DNA of 64,000 bases, from positions 1,910,181 to 1,974,180 of the forward strand of contig OX424570.1 of the NCBI GenBank assembly GCA_949152475.1. The letters run 5' to 3'. The stretch's first letter is position 1. Every line of letters starts with the position of its first letter. The position numbers and the translations under genes were made by a program. The stretch comes from Terebella lapidaria. Taxonomy: Eukaryota > Annelida > Polychaeta > Terebellida > Terebellidae. This document shows positions 11,436-21,899 of the stretch, piece by piece. The notes beneath the pieces were generated by a model. The model was not told where the DNA came from. It saw only the letters and a list, made by a program, of their open reading frames with translations, and ran no database searches.

Positions 11436-13505
11436 TTACTGACTAGAATAATGACTGGTCCATAGGTGAGTTTTTAACCTCCTCCTGAAAGAAAACAAAT
11501 TGACAGTGGTCCTGAGTTCTGCAGGCAACTCGTTCCACAGGCGAGGTCCAGCAACTTGGAACGCTGACGCGCCAACCTTCCTGTTGGGGATCTGTGGTTG
11601 GAGCTCGTTGTTCTTAGGCTGACGAAGGCGGGAGTCACGGGAATGCTTTTGTAGCAGTTCCTGGAGGTAGCGCGGGGCGGTCCCATGGAGGCACTTGAAC
11701 ACCATAGTGCAAATCTTGAAAACTATGCGAAGTTTGATCGGGAGCCAGCTCAGCTGCTTGAGAAGTGGTGTCACTCGTGTTATCTCACCCCGACGTGCAC
11801 AGGGTCGAAGGATGATTCTCGCAGCTCGATTTTGAATGCGCTGCAATTTATCAACAGTTGATAGTGGAGCATTTGTCAGCAGAGCATTACAGTAGTCAAG
11901 CCTGCTGATAACTACTGCATGGACAGCCCGCTTGCATGCATCTTGGGTAATATATTGCCTTATCCTGCCTAGTTGTCTCAGATGGTGGTTGCAATTCCTA
12001 ACCACCATAGACACATGTGCTGTCCTATTTAAGTGTGTGTCGAAGACAGTCCCAAGGTTTTTGACAGTATCATTCTTGGGTATGACACTGTCAGCGAGTT
12101 CCACAGCCATGTTAGGTGGGATCTTGGTTGTCGGATTTCTGAAGACAATGAACTCTGTCTTAGCGTCATTTATCTTGAGGCGCCATCGCAGCATCCAAGA
12201 TCGAATTTCAGACAGGCACAGCTCCAGTGAAGCTTTGGCATCGTCAATGCGATCTGGTTTGCAGGAGACATACACTTGCAGGTCATCAGCATACTTGTGG
12301 TATTGCATACCATGTCGGTTTAGTAGGCGCTCCAGAGGTGCAGTATACAGGTTGTAACTGATCGGCCCAATTACTGATCCTTGTGGACAGCCAGTCACAA
12401 GCTTTGCACTGTGGGATTTTTGAGAGCCTATCTTGATGTACTGATCGCGTTCCTGGAAGTAAGAGCTGTACCAGCGAAGAGCAGAACCTCTCACACCATA
12501 CTCCTCATCAAGAAGACGAATGAGCATGTCGTGATTGATGGTGTCGAAAGCGGCAGAGAGATCGATCATTGCCAACATCACTATTTGACCATTGTCCATA
12601 TGTGTTGCAATGTCGCTGAAGACCTTCAATAAAGCGGTCTCCGTTGAGTGTCCCTTGCGATACGCAGATTGAAACATTTCCACTTTGTTTGAGTTCTCTA
12701 AGTGTTCATTCAGCCGCTTGACCCCTATTCGCTCAAGTAGCTTGCCAACACTTGGCAAATTTGAGACTGGGCGATAGTTCTTCAGCATCAACTTGTCCAT
12801 TGACTTAGACTTCAGTAACGGTGTTACTTGTGCTGTTTTGAACATATCAGGAAAAATGCCTTCGTGGAAACTGGTGTTGAAAATTGAGACAAGTATCTCG
12901 ATGTGAGCGCTGATGGTTTTCTTCAGTAGATCTGTGGGGCAAGGATCTAGGCTGCACGTTTTTGAGTTAGATGACTTGACTAACTCTAACACCTCGTTCT
13001 CAGTCACTGGAGGTATTGTATCCATGATGACACTGCTGCTCATTTCAATGTCCGTAGCAATGTCAGTTGGTATTCCCTCGCTTATTATCACCTTCTCAAT
13101 GTCGGTTCTAATTTTGGAGATCTTGTTGGTGAAGAACTCCATATACCTGTCACATAGTTCCTTAGATGGTGGCTCGGGCAGACATTTTGTATCAGCTTTT
13201 GTCAGTTCGCTGATGACCCGAAACGTAGCACGTGGGTCTCGTGTAGCCAGGCGTTCTTCATAGTAATCGCGCTTGGCTTTTTTAATGAGGCGATTCACCT
13301 CTTGCCGATGATCACAAAAGATTTGGCGATGAATTTCCAGTTTTGTTTTCCGCCACTTCGATTCGTTAGAGCGCCGAAGCAACCGGGCTTCCTTGATTTT
13401 AGGTGTAACCCATGGAGATGTTCTACTGCGACGTTTGATTTTTGTCACAAGTGGAGCTTGTTCGTCAAATACCTCTGTGACTGCTGATAAGTACTCATTA
13501 GTCAA
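11436..13505 (-). CDS. LINE reverse transcriptase domain (L2 clade)
   Basis: Encodes a target-primed reverse transcriptase that would copy the element's RNA at a nick made by the linked endonuclease. Seen in order: the LINE linker WVTPKIKEARLLRR; SLDPCPTDLLKK (the L2/CR1-type SxxLDPxPTxLLK motif); NYRPVSNLP; FDTINHDMLIRLL; the QGSVIGP motif; and catalytic YADD at 12282-12293. The thumb follows with SRLDYCNALLTNAP and QNRAARIILRP, and the end has a WNELPAELR block. Only alternative codons start this frame at 13505; the true protein would be continuous with the endonuclease block upstream, from which a frameshift separates it. All catalytic motifs are intact. The 3' UTR after the stop at 11436-11438 is very short. 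Confidence 0.9.
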   Translation of the reverse strand: MTNEYLSAVTEVFDEQAPLVTKIKRRSRTSPWVTPKIKEARLLRRSNESKWRKTKLEIHRQIFCDHRQEVNRLIKKAKRDYYEERLATRDPRATFRVISELTKADTKCLPEPPSKELCDRYMEFFTNKISKIRTDIEKVIISEGIPTDIATDIEMSSSVIMDTIPPVTENEVLELVKSSNSKTCSLDPCPTDLLKKTISAHIEILVSIFNTSFHEGIFPDMFKTAQVTPLLKSKSMDKLMLKNYRPVSNLPSVGKLLERIGVKRLNEHLENSNKVEMFQSAYRKGHSTETALLKVFSDIATHMDNGQIVMLAMIDLSAAFDTINHDMLIRLLDEEYGVRGSALRWYSSYFQERDQYIKIGSQKSHSAKLVTGCPQGSVIGPISYNLYTAPLERLLNRHGMQYHKYADDLQVYVSCKPDRIDDAKASLELCLSEIRSWMLRWRLKINDAKTEFIVFRNPTTKIPPNMAVELADSVIPKNDTVKNLGTVFDTHLNRTAHVSMVVRNCNHHLRQLGRIRQYITQDACKRAVHAVVISRLDYCNALLTNAPLSTVDKLQRIQNRAARIILRPCARRGEITRVTPLLKQLSWLPIKLRIVFKICTMVFKCLHGTAPRYLQELLQKHSRDSRLRQPKNNELQPQIPNRKVGASAFQVAGPRLWNELPAELRTTVNLFSFRRRLKTHLWTSHYSSQ

Positions 13506-13585
13506 GGTATTCGTTGGTTGATTAAGCTTTATGTCTGCAAGCCTGCTGCAAAGGTTATCCTTGAATATTTCTTCAGAGAATTTTT

Positions 13586-14557
13586 TCAGCAGTCGGCACT
13601 GATATGATTCAGCACTTTTGTAGCCTGGTCGTCTTCTAATTTATCCCAATCCCACGTGATTGAGAGGTGATCAGATATTGCACTCTCGAAAACATTGATG
13701 TTGTACACAGAGGTGCGGCTTGCTACAATGTCCAGAATATGCCCATCCCGATGAGTTGGTTGCTGGACGTGCTGCTGCAATCCGTGTTCATCAAGAGTTT
13801 GTAGAAATTTTTTTGACTTTGTGGTGGATAATTCAAGGTGAAAGTTGATGTCTCCTGCAAGAAGCAAATGACCCGAGTAGCCAGTCAAACTCTCCAGGTA
13901 GTTCTCAAACTCCTCCGTGAACTTGGGGATGGATGACGATGGTGGTCTGTAGATCACTGCAAAGTGTTTATGAGATGATGCTAATTTCGGACAGCTGAGC
14001 ACAACACTCAAGTGTTCAAAAGTCTCATAATTCGTCTTTACAGTTTCACGGGCATCATACACACTGTCATAGATTAGAGCAACACCACCGCCTCTCTGTC
14101 CTGATATACGTGGCTTGCCAATGAACGAGAATCCATCTGGAGTCAGTTCTTTTGTGACATCATCTTCTCCTTGCTGCAACCATGTTTCAGTCAACATGGC
14201 AACAGAAACATCATTGTCTACAAGATGCTCTCTGACAGTCAGCGTCTTGTTTCTCACCGACCGTGTGTTCAGGAGCAGACATCGCTTGTTAGAGATGACT
14301 GTAGGATGTATCTTGATGAATGACGTAGTCCGACCCTGAGTTTGGTTTACACTCAAAGGCCTCCGTCCAGTCATTACTGGTATGGGCATGATATCCCTCT
14401 TGAAGCTATTGTCGGTTTGAACGCAGGGTCTCAAAGGCAAACGGCTTACTCTAAGCCGTTTAACTGTGGTCCAGGCTTCAGTATTAATCCTTTTCACAGC
14501 TCTGCTGCTAAGGCGGTATAACTCGGCAGCTGTATACATGATTCGATTAGTCAACAT
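13586..14557 (-). CDS. LINE endonuclease (APE-type) domain, frameshifted from RT
   Basis: The N-terminal half of the same L2-clade ORF2. Starting at the ATG at 14555-14557, it shows the APE/exonuclease III motifs in order: LNTRSVRNK (metal-binding Asn), LTETWL (catalytic Glu), VIYRPP, LLAGDINFHL (catalytic Asp/Asn) and ISDHLSI (catalytic Asp-His). All key residues are present, so the domain could have been active. The frame ends at 13586-13588 (SADC, then stop), where the RT frame is already open, consistent with a one-base indel rather than two separate genes. The basic N-terminal ~100 residues have no recognised domain. Confidence 0.88.
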   Translation of the reverse strand: MLTNRIMYTAAELYRLSSRAVKRINTEAWTTVKRLRVSRLPLRPCVQTDNSFKRDIMPIPVMTGRRPLSVNQTQGRTTSFIKIHPTVISNKRCLLLNTRSVRNKTLTVREHLVDNDVSVAMLTETWLQQGEDDVTKELTPDGFSFIGKPRISGQRGGGVALIYDSVYDARETVKTNYETFEHLSVVLSCPKLASSHKHFAVIYRPPSSSIPKFTEEFENYLESLTGYSGHLLLAGDINFHLELSTTKSKKFLQTLDEHGLQQHVQQPTHRDGHILDIVASRTSVYNINVFESAISDHLSITWDWDKLEDDQATKVLNHISADC

Positions 14558-14604
14558 GGTCCATTGATTTTCACATCAATAATTTCAGAATATTTGGACA
14601 AATA

Positions 14605-15182
14605 TTCATAGAAAATCCACAATTTATCCAATGTTCTGGGCTATGTCATCAGTTGAAAAGTATCACTGTGTTCTCAAGCACATGTCCTTGCTTAATCTGT
14701 AGAACAGTATCCACATAGTCATTTATAACCACTGTCAACTGCAAAAATTCCAGGAGCTAAGGTGAATGCAGTCATACTCATTTCGAGTTCACAACACAAT
14801 TTGTACGCTATACATACTCATAATACGTGGACATGCCTAAATTATTTGCAATGACATGCTGGAAAATGTTAAAGACACTGCAGACAGTAGCTATATACTT
14901 TTTTCATACTTCGGTACGACGGAAAGTTGATTCGAACTGCATTGACACAGAACTACGGAGACGCAGATTACATTGGAGTGGAGGTGAATACGCTGTGCAC
15001 GAACACATCAATAACTCGGTCTTACGAAATGTTGTTGGAATGTATACTGCACAATATATTGATGAGTACGGTCCACGATACCACGAATGTGATATCGCTA
15101 TAACCGTACACGAGAACACCTTTCCTGAAAACTCATTGTACAGTTCAACTCATTCAACCAGTGGGTCATACTCAAAATGTAA
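14605..15182. other. Spacer between the LINE 5' end and the right arm
   Basis: This may be the unique inner part of the inverted-repeat element into which the LINE inserted. A 129-codon open frame on the plus strand (14827-15216) has no recognisable motif and runs into the right arm. It is not called as a gene. Confidence 0.4.
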
Positions 15183-15915
15183 ACCTAAGTCGGTGACGCT
15201 TGACTCAAATCGGTGACACGACAATCATGTGGAATAATTTAGGAATAACTGAAAAATTACAAGATATTAGTGCATTTGCTTAGGATGTATGAAACATAGG
15301 GTAATTATCTTAACTCCCGTTGAGAATGTCTTGTGGTTGTTTTGATGAACAATAACCATTTTCTGAAGCGTTTTAAGTGAAGTTTCCATGAACCCGTTTT
15401 GGATATTCCACCCAAAGACTACCCACTACTGCAAGCAAATCCAGACTGTTAACTTCGACCAGGCAGCTTTAGAGCGTACACCATGTCCTTAGAGCGTTCA
15501 CACGCCACAAGCGATTCACTAATAAATTATTCGAGCAATATTTAGATGACGTTGGGACCTTTATATTGCTCATAATTGAAGTTTGAAGTATTTCAAACCT
15601 CCAGTTGATACAGTGTTAAAACATTGTGATCAATGTTTGGACACTACATATTTGTGGACCACATATGTGAGCGAGGGCATATTTCTGAACAAATCAGTCT
15701 CCAATGGATAATTGGACAGTACAGACTTGTCCATTGGTATCTCTTACACTGCATCGAATCCCCGATCTAAGGTAATAAGGTCAGTATTTCACAGAAAAAT
15801 TATTTCACTTTCCATGTGTCGGCATCAGCTGCCAAAAAGTTAGCATTACAGCGTTGACAACAACATGACCTGAACCCTAAACAAAAGAACTAGGCCGGAC
15901 AACGCTCTATGCCAT
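15183..15915 (-). repeat. Right arm of a large inverted-repeat pair
   Basis: Homologous in inverted orientation to 10637-11083. Shared blocks are taagtcggtgacgcttgact (from 15186) and acatgacctgaaccctaaac..agaactaggcc (15860-15893). It is about 280 bp longer than the left arm because of extra sequence in its middle (about 15350-15800), either an insertion here or a deletion on the left. Confidence 0.75.
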
Positions 15916-16387
15916 TTGGCAGGGTGTCTATTGCGATCCCCTGAAACTGTCTGGTGCCGCTGGTCAGTGAAGCGCTAAGAACAGATCAGCGGATTATTCG
16001 TATGGCAAATACCGTCAATGCTCAGCTGTCGAGAACGTTCTACTCAGGAATGAGATGTTGTTGTGATTTTGGTTCTATACTACACTTAGAAAATATTAGA
16101 GTCGCTGAATTCTTTTGCGGACTAAACATCACTCTCGTTTGCGGTTGAGTTTACAATACCAACGGATATAGACGTTATTATTGCGATTGATAATCAATTT
16201 CTTTTGCCCAGTGTATCTTCAATGCCGATGATATATAACATGCTATTTTGACCATCAAAATCCCATCAAGTGTTGAAGTAAATCCCAGAACAGGCAGAAG
16301 GTTATTGTTCTATGATATGTAGTCTAACCATAGTCAAGAAACTGTACCCTAAAACACTGTCTGTTTTCTATGTAAGTTACATTTGTA

Positions 16388-16686
16388 AAGTAAGTAAGTA
16401 AAGTTAACATTTATAAAGCGCTCCTTTATAGAACGTAGTTCTAAGCAAAGGCGCTGTACACTTTACCCCAGTCTAGAATGACTACACAGCTGCCACAATC
16501 CGGCGCTAACCTATAGCATCCTATTGAATGACCGGTACCCATTTAATCCTGGGTAGAGATAGACAATTAGTGGTGCACACCTTGCCTAAGGATGTTAGCG
16601 AAATAACCCAGTAGTCCAGCCTGAGTCTCGAACCCATGACCTTTGCGTTACGAGACCAGCGCCTTATCCACTGAGCTACCCACGCC
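16388..16686 (-). mobile_element. tRNA-derived SINE (short variable-arm head)
   Basis: On the minus strand it begins ggcgtgggtagctcagtgg, giving an A box (tagctcagtgg, about 16668-16678) and a B box (gggttcgagactc, about 16621-16633), with the spacing of an ordinary class I tRNA. It ends in aaagcgctttataaatgtta, followed by ttacttacttac. catttg flanks both sides (16381 and 16685) as a probable target duplication. The 3' motif containing gcgctttataa resembles that of the SINE at 5400-5756, suggesting both use a related LINE machinery (inference). Confidence 0.85.
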
Positions 16687-17099
16687 ATTTGATTGGCGGT
16701 GAATAGCGTTCAGGATCTGTATGAATATGGACTGGGTCTTCAATCTGGTCATTGGACAAGCCTTGTAGTCATGGATAGAACCTACGCAACAATTTTCAGC
16801 GCAATCCATGAAAAAACTGCAGAGTTATAGGCCAAACAAAACATACCAGAATTCTGCTGATAAGGCATGGATCCTGACTGATAAGCATCCTTAACTGACC
16901 TTCTACCGCATACACCAGTAACTTTCATTGGGCGAGATGTCCATGCATACTTCCGATTTACAGGTCGTCAACTTGTTCCCTCGACGCCAGCACTGTTCTT
17001 TTCGGTCCTGCCCGATAAAATGCTATAAATCTGCCGTCATATCAGACTTCTAGAAGTGTGCTCGAGTGCATATATTCGATGGATTCGCCACAACACTTC

Positions 17100-17241
17100 C
17101 GGTAATGGCGACTAAGGTGCGGTATTTGACTTTCACCATGGTGATCTAACCCCCCTCATCGGCTAGAGAGGCCCCTAGCACCAACTCAAATATACTATAG
17201 CTCACTAATGTGCTCGTACCGCACCTTAAACGGTAATGGCG
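17100..17241. mobile_element. Small foldback MITE with 11-bp flanking repeat
   Basis: Terminal inverted repeats taaggtgcggta (17113-17124) and taccgcacctta (17217-17228) enclose about 116 bp. An identical direct repeat, cggtaatggcg, lies just outside them at 17100-17110 and 17231-17241, with two bases between repeat and TIR on each side. This looks like a non-autonomous DNA transposon with a 9-11 bp target duplication, as in Mutator-like elements. It lies about 170 bp upstream of the ORF1-type gene. Confidence 0.6.
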
Positions 17242-17413
17242 GGGTAACCTCGAAAGGTTCGTGAGGCCCAAAATTATGACACAATTATGACGGAAATAGC
17301 CTATGCACATATGAAAACTATATCATAGGTTGTGTGACTATATGTAGGCGTGAAAATTACCTTTGGATAATCTGTGGGAGTAATCAGTGCAACAGGGTAC
17401 TATTGATAATATC

Positions 17414-18779
17414 ATGGATGAGCCAATTTCGTCGCCAGTCAGCCGTGAAGTTGACGTGGAAAAGGTGGTGTCGTACATTGAAAACTGCCATGCTGATCTC
17501 GTAGTTGCCCAGAGGAGCTTTGATAACAATTGCTCGACGCCAGCAAGTGCAACGAAACACCAACATGGGCAACAGAGAACCATTGACTCATTTCTGAGTC
17601 AAACGCCCGGTACACACGGTCTAACCCAGCCCAACGAAAACATCAGCGAATATAAACAAACTACTAGCAAGGGTCGCAAGCGCCAACGTAGAAAAGATTC
17701 TTCCTCGCCTATGTATGACGGATCCGTCTTGGACCGAATCGTGATCGACTTACGATCCGAATTCCAAGCCAGCGTAAAAAAACTAAATGAAAAACTAATG
17801 AAAACTAATGATTATTTGCACCGGAATAGATAAACAAAAACGTGAGATTGCTGAACTGCAGAGTCATAACACCGAATTGAAAGCACATGAACGGCTTATG
17901 AATGGTAGAATCTTACGACTAGAGAAACTCGTAGATGACTTGCATGAAGAAAACCTTTCCTTACAAGCGAGATCGATGAAAAAAAACTTGGTATTCACTG
18001 GTATTGCTGAACGTCCTGATGAGAGTGTTAGAGAGGTACTCCGCGCTTTTTTCAGAGATAACCTCAAGATGACTGATGATGAAGTTACCCGAGTGAACAT
18101 TGTCAGTACACATCGAATGGGCTTGAAACGAGAAGGGTACCGTCGTCCGATAGTCGCTAATATAATCAAGGATTCTCATGGACTCATAATGACTGCAGCG
18201 AAAAATCTCGAAGGCAAATCTTTTAGCATCTATCCTCAACTACCCAGGGAGTTGGCTGAAAGAAAAAGACAGCTGTTAGACAGGTACAAGGATGCGAAAC
18301 GCTCAGGGGAGACTGCCAATTGGTCTGGTGCATCGTTGTACATCAACGACCAGTGTTTCGAAGTGAAGCGGGCCAAGGTCAAGGATCTTACCGTCTATAT
18401 TGCCAACCGAGCACTGGAAATGAAGGTTGTACGTGCCCCGCCTAGCTGGCACAGCGGGAGCGGTTTCCAGGGTAGTCGAGTCGACATCTCATCCCCAGAC
18501 GATGCCATTCCGGCACTACATGCGATAATGCGCGACCATCGCTGTGCAAGAGCGTCCCACAATCTCTACCAATATCGTTTTGCTGGCCCCGATGGGATCA
18601 CAGAGCACTACGAAGATGACGGCGTGTACGGCGCTGGCTTCAAGCTGTTGGAACAACTGCGTGATAACGAGGTAACTGGAACTTTGATATGTGTGACAAG
18701 ATGGAATGGACTTAGGCAGCTTGGTCCTGCAAGGTTCGATCATTTTCGTGAAGCGGCTGATCAGGCACTAATGATGTAA
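17414..18779 (+). pseudogene. LINE ORF1-type protein (coiled coil + RRM-like) with C-terminal IMPACT/UPF0029-like domain
   Basis: Two overlapping frames (17414-17833 and 17808-18779) make one coding region broken by a single indel near 17810-17833, in a slippery stretch of three aaactaatga repeats. Part 1 begins MDEPISSPVSREVD, has a basic patch (KGRKRQRRK, NLS-like) and enters a coiled coil. Part 2, numbered from 17808, has the coiled coil to ~55; an RRM-like LINE ORF1 domain from ~59 (KKNLVFTGIAERPDE, then RVNIVSTHRMG); a C-terminal nucleic-acid-binding region to ~205 (RRPIVANII, LPRELAERKRQLLDRYKDAK); and at ~222-322 an IMPACT/UPF0029-like domain (ASHNLYQYRF, EDDGVYGAGFKLLEQL, VTRWNGLRQLGPARF). 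The last block fits most of the UPF0029 signature (G..LL..L....V......R...G..LG). L1-type ORF1 proteins chaperone RNA; IMPACT proteins bind GCN1 and modulate GCN2. The fusion's role is unknown. No ORF2 follows. Confidence 0.75.
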
Positions 18780-21700
18780 ATACTTTGCATATTGAGTAAT
18801 TAATGAACTTGCTCTAAAAATCTAATTGACCAATTGCTGATACTGTATCATTGTCATCCTATGAGGCACTGCACGTAACGATACTCATTCCCATGAAGTA
18901 CCAGTTATATTTGTCAAAGTCTATGTTATTGATATCTAGGCACTACAAATCTGACGAAAAAAGCAATAAAAAATCCCCGTCTAACGGTCTTCCAGGATCG
19001 GTTACCCCCATTGCTCTCGCTTGATATCCTGCAATGATTTTGGATATGGAATATATTGAGGGAAATATGAAACAACAACAAAAACTTCCATGTTTCATTA
19101 AATTGAGGGATTTTCACACACACGTCATTATTTTCGTCCTTGATCTGTACCTGTGGAATATATGCCCTCACCAAGCACAGAAACCATGCCATAACGGTAT
19201 CAAAATGTGCTATATACCCCCCCCCCCCCCTCCCTAGCACCTACTGCCATGTTCAGTATGAGTATTTATTGGAATTATGAACTATGGAGTTTGCAATCCC
19301 AAGATATCATTATAAAATTTATGGAAAGATGATCATGAATGCTAAGCTTATGTGATCATGTATTTCTGGACACCCCACATATGTATAAATGTATATTCTG
19401 ATCAAACCCACCCTGCCATGTGATAATATGCCAAACTTAAAATGGAGTCAATAATTTGTATTTCAAAAAATTAGCATGACTATAAATGTACTTCTTACCT
19501 TGCATGATATTATTGTGTGATCATACTTATGTGCATATATAAGACAACACATATATTATATGAAATATTTTGACTGCCTATTCTACATGCCATGATGTAA
19601 CATAAGAACTGATTGGAAAATACATATAAATAACATAAAAAGATATTGTATTTCCAAATGTTAATACAAAATGTATGTATGTACAGATTTCCTAGCTTGT
19701 CATGCACATGTAAACATACTTATGAAGATATTCCTGTGATGAAATTCATATGATGTACAAAAGCAATCCCTTGATCCCTGCCTAGCATGTCTCACATGTC
19801 TTGCATGCCATTGTGTAGTTACTGAAAATATATCTTGTATAAAAATTATAATAGGAATAATATAACAAAAAATAAGATAAAAATTATTATGTAACCACAT
19901 TTATGTGACTATCCAGAACTGTTGATATGGGGCATCAAATATAAATTGTATTGTGAAATGTTACAATATTGGAAAATACATATTTATATTGTATTATCAA
20001 ATGTCATCACAAAATGTATGTATGTAACTGAATTCCTACTTGTCATGTATATTATATGATTATAACCATGAGATGTTACCCTAAGTGGATTTAGTTAGAA
20101 ACGTATCCATCCTTGTATGTAAAATAAATAAATAAATAAATAGAATAAAATATAGAATAAAATATAGAATAAACATGTTCATCTGATCACACTCACGTGA
20201 AGACTCATATTGTATACGAAATAGTTAGGCTTTGCGTCATGCCATCGAGTAAATTAATATGAAACAGAGTGGACAATTTGATGCAATGGTCATCATGTGC
20301 TCTGATTGTTCTTCTTGTAAACATAAATATAAATATATTTTTGTGCACATGCAGAGAAATCTAAATGGCGAATAGAGCGTACTTATTTTAATTTTATTCC
20401 ACAATTCCTTTTGTATAAAAAGTATCAATACTTTAAAATATATGTGTAATCACTGTATTTTAACGCTGGTGTGTTCAAGTTTGCACGAATGTACTCAACT
20501 GCACACATATTGATTCAATATACGTATGTCTGTAGGCAAGATGCATTGTATATCGCAAAATGTTAACCAACTAATGAAAGGTTCTCACATTCAAACGACG
20601 TTCAACCTTCACTTCTGTTGTGTGAAAAAGATAAAACGTGTCGATATTTCTGTCGATAATATAAACGAATCATACTTCCATCAACCACACACACTGGTGT
20701 ATATCCAAAATCAACAGGTGTTAGTATTTGATATATTATCCTACGATATAATGTATGTAGATTGGTTATGTTTTCTGTAGATATATTTTACTCTATTGCA
20801 CGTCATTTACAACACGTAGGCACCTTTTTCAAAATTCCTCTAATAACTGTCATTCCCGTGTCCCAGACTTGAACCGACCAAGTACCGCTCATTTCTCGGT
20901 GGAAATAAGCTCCTTAACATGTTTTGAGTCATTTTAGCTGAACACCTAGGGCAAGGTCCCGGTTCGACCCCAAACAGATCGTTGTACTGCTCAAAACAGA
21001 CAGGGCCAAACAAGGTTTGTCCTAGTGAAATTGAGCTAGATAGTTCTTCAACTAAGTTGACCGACTTATTGGTCAAGTATTTATTTTCACTCACTCTTCA
21101 TATCGGGGAGTATATATCGACTCTATCTTGAATACTCAACTTCATATAATTGTGTTGTGAGATTGGCACCTTGGTCTAGTTTCTCACTGATGACTTTTAT
21201 GACGACATTTGCATTAGACCAATGAAATACTCAGATTATCAAGACTGACGTCTGTTTACGTCAGGGTCGTACCGCATAGACATAGACTGTTTTTTGTTTC
21301 CTTTTTTCTGTTTTTGTATGTCATCGGCAGCAAACCAAATAGTAGCGATAGAACCAGCAAACTAAGCAAACTAAGTAGCGACAGTGAATTATTATGTGTG
21401 AGAGAGAGAAAATAGAAATGTACATTGCCGCTTGTACACAATGTAGTAGTACTCGAGACATATCAATAGTTTTCACCAGAACTGACTTAGTTATTGTCTC
21501 CATGCACATTGTATAATATGATCATATACGTGTATTGTATTGATGTAACTACTGTTTTAGTATCTCGTCATGTTTTCCTGCTTGTATTATTTGTAATGTC
21601 AACAAACTGTACCTTAAAGAACCTCACGTTCATGGTTATGAACGTAACTTCACGACCTCACCTTTCAACTCAGGCCAATAAATAAACTCCGTCAAAAAAT

Positions 21701-21890
21701 TTCAAGCTTGGAAAACTTCATCCATGAGAAGTGAAACTAAATTTTGGTAACGCCTTAATAACGCCAGAGTTTGCATGGTGACTTTGTTGTCAAGTTTGCA
21801 GTTGTCCAATGTTAGATAATTATGAGCCTCTGATGACCGCATTTTTAATATGGTCCTCGCGATTACCGGTAGCTCAAACCGATTGTATAT
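18780..21890. other. Gene-free AT-rich stretch with degenerate long-period repeats
   Basis: No coding domain is seen. Between about 19330 and 20240 a diverged block recurs: ttggaaaatacata..caaaatgtatgtatgta..tcct..cttgtcatg appears at 19611-19703 and 19969-20046, with vaguer relatives on either side. This suggests a decayed tandem array with a period near 350 bp. There is a C run at 19217-19230 and an (aaat)n/(aatatag)n microsatellite at 20121-20175. Nothing is recognised at 20200-21890. Confidence 0.5.
20121..20175 (+). repeat. AT-rich microsatellite
   Basis: Runs of aaat units are followed by repeated aatatagaataaa units. Confidence 0.85.
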
Positions 21891-21899
21891 GTATATGCT

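Larger units (their letters stand above)
11400..14600 (-). mobile_element. L2/CR1-group LINE, nearly complete ORF2
   Basis: A minus-strand non-LTR retrotransposon with an apurinic-like endonuclease block (14557-13586) and a reverse transcriptase block (about 13620-11436). A single frameshift separates them near 13590-13625. The downstream frame is open from at least ESYQCRLLKKF (about 13615) onward, so the two blocks overlap slightly. No separate ORF1 is seen upstream. It lies between the two inverted-repeat arms at 10637-11083 and 15183-15915 and was probably inserted there. There is no poly(A) tail; the 3' end lies within about 11395-11435. Confidence 0.85.

Noticed and set aside
14827-15216. 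129-codon open frame as a gene
   Set aside because: No motif is recognisable and it runs into the inverted-repeat arm; probably a chance frame.
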